The notes beneath the pieces were generated by a model. The model searched no databases. It was not told where the DNA came from and saw only the letters and a program-made list of their open reading frames with translations. Both the position numbers and the translations under genes were made by a program. From Allacma fusca (lineage: Eukaryota; Arthropoda; Collembola; Symphypleona; Sminthuridae), in NCBI GenBank assembly GCA_947179485.1, contig OX359248.1:389501-453500 (forward strand): DNA of 64,000 nt, read 5' to 3'. Of this stretch, positions 10,866 through 19,817 are shown in pieces (the stretch's first letter is position 1; each line of letters begins with the position of its first letter).

Positions 10866-12120
10866 ATTGAAAGCATGTAGAAGCGAATATGACAGTACAG
10901 TATCTCGTGCCAGATATGATGCCCAGCACAGTCAGACCATTTCATTTAAACCATTGTAGATAACTCTCCCTAGAAGATTACGTCTTTTAGAGTTGTCAGT
11001 TCTCACTCTAAAAGGTACTCCTTAGTATTAAAATGATGGCTTTTCGGAATGGATATGTTCGGGACGGGAACGGGGGGCGACAATTTTAGAACTCAAATAT
11101 TGTTCCCTTGTTATTTCGGGACGGGATCGCAGTATACTAAATAACCTATGCCCCCTTCGGTTCTTCAAGATCTAGCCTAACGGTACAGTTGAAGGAATTA
11201 TTTTCGTGAAGAGAATTTCATTCCGACCACGCTTCAACTTACGTTTAATTAGAGTCGAATCGGACGAGACTGTATAGTATATCTGGGCAACCAAAATTAT
11301 TTGCGCAGTTGGATGTTGGATCATTCCATTTAAACTAATGTTGATAACTCACGCTATAAGATAACACCTTTTAGAGTTATTACTTTAAAAGGTTATTTTA
11401 GAATTGTGAGATTTTGGAGGAACAATTTTGGGAGTCAAATATTATCCCCGTGTTATTTCCGATCGGGACGCATAAAAGATTTCCTTATCCTTTACTTTGT
11501 AGTCAATACGAGTATAGTATCGTACGAAAGGGGATTATAAATCCTGCAAGGTGCCAGCCATCAATCTTGTTATTTTTGCAAATGAATTCACCCTTCAATA
11601 AATTACCCTTTCTCTATAAATGGGTTTCGAGGCTTATTTTATTGCAATATTTTAGAAAGATGTCCTAACTTGCATTTCATTTCAATCGATTCGGACGGAC
11701 AATACAGTGTGTCGGGGCAGCCGAAATTATTTGTGCAGCTGGATCATTCCATTTAAACTAATGTGGATAACTCTCCCTAAAAGATTACACCTTTTAAGGT
11801 TATCACTTTAAATGTTGGTCTTCTGGAATGATGGGATTTTGGAATTGTTTTGTTCGTGACAATTATAGGACTCAAATGTTCTCGCAGGAATATTTCGGGA
11901 TGGGTTCGGGACAAATAATTTTAAAAAAATCGCGTATCCTTAGAGGAGTGTTCTTGTCACAAATCATTTTTGACGTGCAAAATAGATTACTACTTTAATG
12001 AAGTTCTCTTTTGCCGTAAATATAGTACTTCAGATGATTCCTGTCGTCGTGCTAGCCCTGAATCTTCCTGAAATCTTAAATGAATTTACCCATCCTGGAT
12101 GAAAGATTTGTTGCAAAATT

Positions 12121-12393
12121 TGGGCCAGCGCTGGCCCAATGTTGCCCCAACAGCCATTTCCAACAAATCGCCAATTGTTGACTGGGTATCGTAGTACCAG
12201 ACCTGAACCTTCCTGAAATCGTAAAAGAATTAACTCATTCTGAATGAAAGACTTGTTGCAAAACGTTAGATTTCATTAAAATTAATCAGTTTTTTGTAGT
12301 CAAATTTACTTAAACCTACATGGGAATCCAGTCGAATCGGACAGTACAGTATATCGGGAAAGATAAGATTAACCTCGGGGGATAAGCAAAATT
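12121..12393 (+). repeat. Right arm of a 273 bp perfect inverted duplication
   Basis: Exact reverse complement of 8250-8522. Its left edge is 9 bases past the palindrome centre (TGGGCCAGC before GCTGGCCCA), where it joins unrelated array sequence ending TTGCAAAATT. Only half of the MITE is present here, so 8250-8522 is the likely source. Confidence 0.93.
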
Positions 12394-13340
12394 CCAATAA
12401 TCAAGTTTTGTTTTCCTGTAAGAAATCGGAATGTAGTTTTGAGTCTTATCGTAGTACAAGAGCTGAATCTTCCTGAAATCGCAAAAGAATTCATTCATCC
12501 TGGATTAAAGACTTGTTGCAAAATGTTACATGTGGTATTCAAATTTTATTAAAACCAATCTGTTTTTTGTAGTCAAACCTTTAACCGACATTCGTAACCA
12601 ATGAAATCGGAGTTGACAGTACAGTATGTCGGGACAGATATAATGGCTAGCACAGTGGGGCCATTCCATTTAAACCATTGTAGATAATTCTTCGTATATA
12701 AGATTACACCTTTTAGAGTGGTATTGTTGGGGATGGGACTATTTTATGGCGGACAAATATTATCCCCGTGTTATTTCGGGGAAAGGCCCCAATATCCTAC
12801 TACATTAATGAAGTTCTATTTTGCAGTAAAAAATATACTCGCCGAAATCGGATTGTAGCTGAATCCTATCTTGTGCTAGCCATCAATATTCCTGAAAACC
12901 CAAAACCAAATGAATTTATCCATCCTGGATGAAAGATTTAGTGAATTTTTTTAAGATGTGGAATGTTAATGTTATTTTAACCAAGTCGTTTTCTTGGAGT
13001 CAAATCCGCTTCAACTTACATTTAAGGCCAGTCGAATTGGACGGAACAGTATGGTATTTATGGGCAGCCGAAATTATTTTGCCAGTGGGATTATTCCACT
13101 TAAACTAATGTGGGTAACTCCCCCAACAATATCAAACCTTTTACAGTTAACAATTTAAATGAGGCTCTATTGGAATGATCGAATTTAGGAATTGTTTCGT
13201 TCGTGACAATTATAGGACTGAAATGTCTCTCCCCCGTGTTATTTCGTTTTGGTATTGGGACGCATAATTTTGACAAAATTGTTTAGCCTTGGAGGTCGTT
13301 CTTGTCAGTCACATGTTCCGTCACTTTTTGACGGTCCCAG

Positions 13341-13556
13341 GAGCTTAGGAGGCATGCATAAATTATATAACGCTTAGTCGGTCGGTGATGGTTTTTCTTA
13401 ACGTTATGCTAACGTTACGCACAGTAGGTGGTACTTTTGTACTCTTTTACGCAACGCAATATTTGATTAGACCCGATTTTAACGCGTAGGCATTCTTGGC
13501 ATATTTAGCGAAAATTTTTGAGGGCGAGGTTTACATTTTAAGAATATGTGGGATCA
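13341..13556. other. Intergenic spacer
   Basis: Sequence after the array with no recognised gene or repeat structure. Confidence 0.4.
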
Positions 13557-13690
13557 AAGGTGGATATACGGGGTGGCCCACCCTGGCCCGGCCAGGGTAA
13601 AAAATTTGAGGGCCTGGGTAAAAAATTTTTGTCAAGGCCCTTATTGTCAGTTTTATTGAAAGGTTAAAGCCAAGGCTCTAAACCATGCGC
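13557..13690 (+). repeat. Partial copy of the element at 9965-10865
   Basis: It matches the left terminus of the 9965 element (GGGGTGGCCCACCCTGGCCC, then CAGGGTAAAAAATTT). The first bases are mutated and no right end is visible, so it is a 5'-end relic. Confidence 0.6.
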
Positions 13691-14143
13691 TTTCACGGCA
13701 ACTATAGTAGTACTTCAACCTACTGCATGTATTCTGTATGTATGCTTGGATTTAAGGATGGGGACGTACGGTTTAACGTATTGATACTTATGGCAATCAA
13801 ACGTTGTCATTCGGATTAGGATTGGTTATGGATAATCCAAAAAATATCCAAAATTATACGGAATCCAAAAAGAATTTAAAGTGAATAGGAAAAGCTATTT
13901 AGTAGAATAAACTAAAGACTGAAACCCCAACCCAGTGTGTACCCAAAGTTTATTGCAAAGTCAGTCCTTCTCGATTTAATAAAATCACAAAAACAATTCA
14001 AAAACACTAACACGGTTTCCAACTTATTTTCCAAATCTTCGTATGTGGTTATGATAGCCAATGTTATTCCAAATGCAGTCATAGTTCAGGGAAACAAGAA
14101 GAAGGCTCGTTCTGTAATTTAAAATCAGCATGTCAAAATCAAC
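13691..14143. other. Possible 5' part of the transposon at 14.1-16.3 kb
   Basis: No recognised coding signal. A 61-codon frame (13937-14122) has no family features. No TIR matching anything beyond 16346 could be found. Confidence 0.35.
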
Positions 14144-14638
14144 ATGGTTTACGTATGTCTAAATGTGTATGTATATATTAGACATTTACGTGTACCGTAT
14201 GCCTTGAAGCCAAAACTGGAGACTCGAAAGTTCTGCGAAGAAACTCCGTTTTGGGAGTTCCATACAATGGTTAGACCGCCAGGTGTACCGCAGTTGGTAG
14301 AAGGAGGGCGGATGTGTCCAAGGTGCTACCAAGAGGTATACAATCACGTGATAATACCGGAACGTATGATTGAAGCGCCAGCGCCTGCTCGTATTCCCTT
14401 ACAAGAACCAGCTCCAGGAGAAGTTTTGGTTAGAACTGTTGGGAAAACCAGACGAATTTGCAGCGTGTGCGGACGAACTGATATGCCAACGCAAATAGAA
14501 GGTGAACGTTTATCTGCCTTCACGTGGGTTGGCGAAGTAACTTTTATTCCGCCTAAAAACAAGGTTTGCAAGTTGCTCGTTCAGAACCAACAGCTTACTC
14601 GGGATGCTGTAGTCTTTGGCAAGACGGTAGCAGAATAA
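14144..14638 (+). CDS. Zinc-ribbon-like ORF upstream of the transposase (partial or exon)
   Basis: A 164-residue frame with two CxxC pairs: GGRMCPRCYQEVY and RRICSVCGRTDMP, about 48 residues apart, as in a single four-cysteine zinc site. The first ~40 residues look non-coding; an internal ATG at 14267 (MVRPPGVPQ) may be the true beginning. It ends in TAA at 14636. The sequence 14627-14704 starts GTAGCA and ends TTTTAACAG, so it could be a 78-base intron leading into the transposase. However, that junction is out of phase with the downstream frame, so either a frameshift has occurred or the two are separate proteins. It is probably part of the same transposon, with a DNA-binding or accessory role; this is inference. 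Confidence 0.5.
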   Translation: MVYVCLNVYVYIRHLRVPYALKPKLETRKFCEETPFWEFHTMVRPPGVPQLVEGGRMCPRCYQEVYNHVIIPERMIEAPAPARIPLQEPAPGEVLVRTVGKTRRICSVCGRTDMPTQIEGERLSAFTWVGEVTFIPPKNKVCKLLVQNQQLTRDAVVFGKTVAE

Positions 14639-14720
14639 TAAAAATCTGTCTTATATAGTATATATTTTAAACGCAGTTAGTTCAATACTAATTCGTTTTA
14701 ACAGATCAAGAGAGAAACCA

Positions 14721-16346
14721 ATGGCAGAGAAAGAACTGTTGAAAAACATGACAGCATTACTTTCAAGGGCTGTAGAATGTATTCCGACCGTTTCTAAGCC
14801 TGTCTTGGATTTTGACTCACCCGATATGACTGAAAAGGAATACTTGTGTTACCCGGGACTCTCTAGGATTCATTTTGATGATTTACTATAGTTTCTATCT
14901 GGCCGTGTCCACGATTCTGTCAATCGAACCAAGAGGAATGCCCTTGCAATATTTTTATGCAAGCTTCGCATGAATCTTTCACAGGAAGCATTGGGCTGCT
15001 TGTTTGGAATGGACCAGCCACGGATTTCTGAAGTCTTTCACCAAGTAGCTGAAGCTCTGCATTCCAATTTCGTGCCTCTGTATTTGGGATACGACCACAT
15101 GTCAAGACAGGAATTCATTCGTGACCACTCCAGAATATTGCCATCCGTATTATTCGATCAGAAGCCAGACTCGTGCATGATGATTTTAGATGGAACTTAC
15201 CTTGAAGTTGAAAATTCCAGCAATTTCCAAGTTCAACAAGATACGTTTTCTGGTCAAAAACATTATAATCTTGTGAAGCCGTTATTTGTGACTGAAATGA
15301 ATGGTTACATCTATGGTGCTGAAGGTTTGTTTTATGGAAACAACAATGATGTCTGTATTTTGAGCAATATGCTTTTACCTGGATCGGATTTCGCTAATTT
15401 CTTGCAAGAAGAAGATGTGCTGATTCTGGACCGAGGTTTTCGACACAACCAGACAGAGCTTGAGGAAGCCGGCACCCGGATGATTATGCCGAATCTCCTT
15501 ACAAATGACAAACGGCAGTTTGATGACATCGAAGCAAACGAGAGTCGATTAGTCACCATGATTAGATGGGTAATTGAAGCGGTCAACGGCCGGTTGAAAA
15601 ATAAATACACGTTTTTCCGCGACCGGATATCCAACTGTTACTTGGATAACAACTTCCTGATGAAACTTGTAAAGATAGCATGCGCGCTGCTTAATAAGTT
15701 TTCGCCGCCGATAGCACCTGATAAAGAGGGGGACTTGGAGCGAGCCCGAATAATTAAGGATAAAGCTGAGATTTCGAACCTCCTTCAAGAACTAATTGTC
15801 GGGCGAGGGTGGCTAAAGTCGCGAGCGAATTATATGACAATGGAGATGGAGCAATTGGACAACTTTCCGAGGCTTACCATGCAGAATCTTCATGAAATTA
15901 GTATGGGAATATACCAAATCAGGATGGCCAAAAGTTATGCTGCCCTGCACATTGAAGAAGGAGAATACCAGTTCCAGGTAAATTGTCAAATATGACTTCA
16001 TCAGAAATCAGAACTAATAAAAACGAAGATAATTAAACATAATGCAATGTTTTTTGGCGGTTCAAACAAAACGATTCACCGAGAATTACAAGACCTGATT
16101 CGAGTGAAAATGGAAAGTAGGTTTAGACGTGGTACTGTTCACACATTGTGGGTGCATTACCTTTCTCACGGACGAGGTGCTGGGAGCAAACGCGGCTATT
16201 ACTGCATGTGCCAAACAGGTGCCAGAACATTAGGGTGCTTTTCGCATATAATGTCGGTGTTGTGGTACTTTGGGATCGGCCGCCACGAAAGAAATCTTAA
16301 GTTTCCGGCCGAAAATATTGGTGCAAATCTATTAGATGCCCGGTAA
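14721..16346 (+). pseudogene. DDE_Tnp_4-type (Harbinger/IS5-like) transposase with C-terminal SWIM-like motif, two in-frame stops
   Basis: One reading frame of 542 codons runs from ATG 14721 to 16346, broken only by TAG at codon 57 (14889) and TGA at codon 425 (15993). Residues ~40-115 look like the helix-turn-helix that precedes DDE_Tnp_4 domains (LSQEALGCLFGMDQPRIS). The catalytic triad is visible as D157 (ILDGTY), D237 (LILDRGF) and E286 (WVIEAVNGRLKNKY). After a linker, residues 495-509 form a C-x-C-x8-C-x2-H cluster followed by a hydrophobic stretch, resembling a SWIM zinc finger. In SWIM the last pair is normally C-x-H, so F507 may replace the expected cysteine. The enzyme would cut and join transposon ends. 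Two nonsense codons and no detectable frameshift suggest recent death. TIRs were not found. Confidence 0.78.
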
Positions 16347-17405
16347 CTTTAGGACACTTTAATTTTGAAAGCTATATATTTGTCGATATTTTTAAACCCA
16401 AAAATTTATTTTATTAGGGCACGCAGAAACTAGCATTATGTCACCGGCAGTAAACTCAAGCGATTACCCAACTTGTAACTTTAATTTTGTTGAATTGTTA
16501 TATATCCTCATGATTAAATATATTTTCCAACAATAACTGTACCAAGCTTGTCATTGAACTTCTTATCACGTAATATCTGTCTATTAAATGACATTTTCTT
16601 CCACGTTCAAACTCTCGTAAACATGTAGTTACGATTATCGAATCATCTCATCAGCATTATTTATTTAGCTAATAATAAATGTTTCCGTTTGATTCAGTCC
16701 GAAAACTTAATAGGCTTAATTATAACATAATATGATTTAATTGAACCAAGTAGCGTAAACTGTAATATTGCTTTTTATCTATTCTGCATGAATGTTTAGC
16801 TTACAAAACCAAACACTCATTAGACATTTTTTTAACACTGCTAAGTCGGTAACGATAAACTGGAAAATGTATGATAGTCAGGGTAGAAAAGTGGTTCTCC
16901 TCTTATAAAATTCTTCAGTGCTGTAACCGAGCGTAGTTTTTCTCACTACCAGACTTAATTTAATCTAAAGATGATTTATGTGTAATGCTTATAAGAATTA
17001 TGATTAGCGCTTTTAAGTGATAATCTAAAATTGCGTAAAATTGCGAGCTTCCAGTAGGCTGCAAACAGTTTGCATACAGCCGCGAAGCACAGCGATGTTA
17101 GCTGAGCGATCTGAAAAAGCTCTCCTCTGCGACACAGTTTCAGTTTTCAGCTTGCTTTTCTAAACTGTGTTCCTCGGCTTGCTGGCTGTATATACCACAG
17201 GGTTGCTTGGCTATTGTGAAATAGTATACTACATAGATGAATCCTCTTAGTATTACACTTGAAAGCTTTATACCCAGTCGTGGATACTTATTGTATGCCT
17301 AAATCGTGCGATTTTATTTTAGCAGTAGAGCGCGAAATTTTAATAGCCACCCACTCCATCAAGTGTCGAGTATAATGTAGAGATTACTGTTACATATATA
17401 CATAT
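16347..17405. other. Intergenic, no gene recognised
   Basis: AT-rich, with no ORF and no repeat ends. An imperfect hairpin around GGCTGCAAACAGTTTGCATACAGCC lies near 17057. Confidence 0.5.
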
Positions 17406-17593
17406 TGTTACGTTACTATTGACTACGATAATGAATTTAGGAAAACGACTTATTTAAGAAAACAACTCATTCAATTTTAGAATTATTAGAATTGAAGAAT
17501 GCATTCATGACTTTGTATTGAGAATGTATTGAAGGCTAGTTTTAAGGATGGAATGTAATGGTGCAGTTAACTACTCTAAAATATAGTTGGACA
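17406..17593 (+). repeat. 5' LTR
   Basis: Starts TGTTACGTTACTATTGAC and ends TTGGACA, giving TG..CA ends. It aligns over its whole length without gaps to 24490-24677, with three substitutions. It is short for a Gypsy LTR. Confidence 0.92.
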
Positions 17594-18805
17594 CTTTCGT
17601 TTTGGAACTTGACCGGACCGGAAGTACTTATAATTACTCTTGGCCACAGTGCCCTTTTCTGAGCTACACTCACCATCCCTCTACTGTTTTCCCTCCTCTT
17701 ACAAGGTGCGGTGTTCTTTTCCTGTCCTGCTCCGGGAAGAAAAAGTTCTTTCACCTGCTGGCGACGTAATTTTTTTTATTCAATTCCTTATATCAAATTA
17801 CTTCATTTTACACAAATTGGTCTCTATTTTCTCATTGGTTTGGTCCAGTGGTTTACTTTACTTATTTACCAGGCTCGTACCAAAAATTATTAATATTATC
17901 ACTGGTTAGAGTTTGTGGTTAGCTAAATCAGCGTACCAGACTCGTACCAATTTATTAATATTTTTTACTGGTTAGAGCTAGTGGTTATATTTTATTATTT
18001 ACCAGACCATTACCAGAGAAAATAATACTTTACCCCGCCCCCACCTCTACCATAATAATAATTTTTTTTGTGGTTTGGATTCTTGGTTTGGCCCTACAGC
18101 CGTACCAGATCCGTACCAAAGATAGTACAGCGTATCCCAAAATATTTTGTGGTTGTGACTAATGGTTTGACTTCAAAGTCGTACCTAGTCCGTACCATAT
18201 TACCCAAACAAAAGTGTACAATTAAGGGAGAACCCTTGCCAAAAATTTTCTTAAATTTAAAATACTTTAAAATAAAATTACAAAAGTGCTAAAATAGAAC
18301 AGACCCCTGCTCAAATTTTTCTTAAAAGTGAAAAACTTTAAATAATTTTTAAAAAAGTGTTAAAATTGAACAAACCCCTGCCCAAATTTTTCTTAAATTA
18401 CATAAACTTGGAATTATTTTTTGAGTGGAAGTTACGGAAGACTCCGACCCTCATTGCCAAGTGTCATTAATGGTGTTTATTAATATTATTACTTTTGTTT
18501 ATCCTGACGAGTACCACTACCAAGACTACGTAATAATTAAGCAATTTGAATATCCTACTGACCCCTCTCTTGAAATTAATATTATATACCTATCATCGAC
18601 ACCATCTTTTATACTGATTATCAAAATAATACAGTCACGATTAAACTTCACTGCACTACCTTCAACGATCTCCAAGAACTACAAAATATTACTATAACTT
18701 CCACATACCATACTTTGGAAGAATTTACCAACAACCCAATACTACCAAATATTGACGTTTGTGATCCGGACGGACACGAGTGGATGCACCGATATCGACA
18801 TCAAA
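17594..18805 (+). other. Long retrotransposon leader with two tandem repeat blocks
   Basis: About 1.2 kb separates the LTR from the gag ATG. A candidate primer-binding site, TGGAACTTGACCGGACC, begins about 10 bases after the LTR, but I cannot match it to a tRNA. Bases 17860-18215 hold degenerate ~70 bp units containing ACCAGxCTCGTACCA and CTGGTTAGAG..TGTGGTTA. Bases 18218-18420 hold three ~73 bp units with CCCCTGCxCAAATTTTTCTTAAA. A frame at 18425-18697 lacks an ATG and is not called. Confidence 0.6.
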
Positions 18806-19786
18806 ATGACAGCATTTCTACCAAATCAAATCTTTTCGAACATCCCAACGTACAACGGAGAGACCTCCTGTTCAACATGGCTGGAAACCCTTAATGCAAG
18901 CTGTACTCACTTCAAATTGGCAGACAAGTGGAAATTAGAAAATATGAAATTCCTACTAACAGAAGAAGCACTACACTGGTGGATTTTCTCTAACCGAGAA
19001 TTACTTGACAACCTAACAGCTGCTAATGGTCAAATTAAATTTAAAGAGTTTGAAGAAAAACTACAAGCCGCCTTCCCAGAAGTAGATGATCAGGCCCTGG
19101 CAGAAACTGAAAACCTCTCAACAACTTTAGCAACAACAACCACCGGCAGACAATACGTGTACAAGAAATTAAGCATTTTCATGCGTATGAACCCCAATAT
19201 GACTGAAGCACAAAAACTGAAATACTTATACCTAGGACTACCCTCTGATCTCCGCTGGAATATCAAAATGAAACTCGGATCCCGTGGTACAATACCAGAA
19301 TTTCAAGAACAATTAGAATTCTACACAACAGAATTAAAGAATGAAAACATTCAATTACAACCAGGACCTTCCACACATCCAAACAACCTGACAAAGCTCT
19401 ACCAAATTCCGAGCTTACCATCTATAACATCCCAACCAGCTAATATACAACCAACCAATGACAATCTCAGCTTATCAACCCCTCAGCAAAAACCACTACC
19501 AACTTGCGGATTCTGCAACACTAACACTCATACCTTACGCCAATGTTTCTCATTTGATAATTGGTTAACAGAAAAGCAACACATCTCCCTTCAACAAGAA
19601 CCAAATCGCCTATCAACCAATCAACAATACCAACCTGGACCAAAACGAAATTACACTAACAGTAATTACACAAAACAACAATATCACAGCCATAACAATC
19701 AACCCCAACTGAACCATTTGAATACCACCAAAAACCCAAACGGACCTCCTACAAGTTATAACCAAAACTGGAGATCGGGAAACTAA
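18806..19786 (+). CDS. gag: Gag capsid-nucleocapsid polyprotein
   Basis: An open frame of 326 residues from the first ATG (MTAFLPNQIF) to TAA at 19784; the frame is open further upstream, but only with non-ATG starts. Residues ~20-190 have the look of a retrotransposon Gag capsid (YNGETSCSTWLETLNA, then KLKYLYLGLPSDLRW). A zinc knuckle C-x2-C-x4-H-x4-C sits at residues 234-247. The tail is rich in N, Q and T. Gag would assemble the particle and bind element RNA. The frame is unbroken, unlike pol. Pol lies in the -1 frame and is reached through the signal at 19777-19817. Confidence 0.88.
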   Translation: MTAFLPNQIFSNIPTYNGETSCSTWLETLNASCTHFKLADKWKLENMKFLLTEEALHWWIFSNRELLDNLTAANGQIKFKEFEEKLQAAFPEVDDQALAETENLSTTLATTTTGRQYVYKKLSIFMRMNPNMTEAQKLKYLYLGLPSDLRWNIKMKLGSRGTIPEFQEQLEFYTTELKNENIQLQPGPSTHPNNLTKLYQIPSLPSITSQPANIQPTNDNLSLSTPQQKPLPTCGFCNTNTHTLRQCFSFDNWLTEKQHISLQQEPNRLSTNQQYQPGPKRNYTNSNYTKQQYHSHNNQPQLNHLNTTKNPNGPPTSYNQNWRSGN

Positions 19787-19817
19787 CTGACCTGATGAAT
19801 GAGGGAGATCATCAGGT
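19777..19817 (+). promoter_or_regulatory. Programmed -1 ribosomal frameshift signal between gag and pol
   Basis: GGGAAAC lies at 19777-19783 and reads G GGA AAC in the gag frame, directly before the gag stop TAA. The stem CCTGATGA (19791-19798) pairs perfectly with TCATCAGG (19809-19816); an extra A-T pair extends it to 19790/19817. The loop is 10 bases. A heptamer, a 6-7 base spacer and a stem-loop form the standard arrangement, and slipping back one base enters the pol frame through CTA ACT GAC CTG ATG. GGGAAAC is the slip site of gag-pro in Mason-Pfizer-type retroviruses. Confidence 0.85.

Larger units (their letters stand above)
7690..13340. repeat. Degenerate array of a ~430 bp repeat unit, mixed orientation
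   Basis: Anchor words recur at a spacing near 430: GTCGAATCGGAC-like at 8060, 11253, 11683, 12331, 12602 and 13031, and ATTCCATTTAAAC-like at about 11323, 11745, 12662 and 13093. Other shared blocks are ATAACTC..AAGATTACACCTTTTAGAG, TATTxTCCCCGTGTTATTTCGG and GAATCxTATCGTxGTxCxAGCC. Some copies (about 8250-8810) lie in the opposite orientation. Units are heavily diverged, and no ORF is conserved. Several younger elements are inserted (8457, 9192, 9965). A single inverted copy lies at 27330-27660. Confidence 0.7.

Noticed and set aside
15977-16003. 27-base intron removing the second stop of the transposase
   Set aside because: GTAAAT..CATCAG has splice-like ends and preserves frame, but 27 bases is too short for a normal spliceosomal intron; a nonsense mutation is simpler.
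18425-18697. 90-codon ORF in the Gypsy leader
   Set aside because: It begins at GTG, has no ATG and no known domain.
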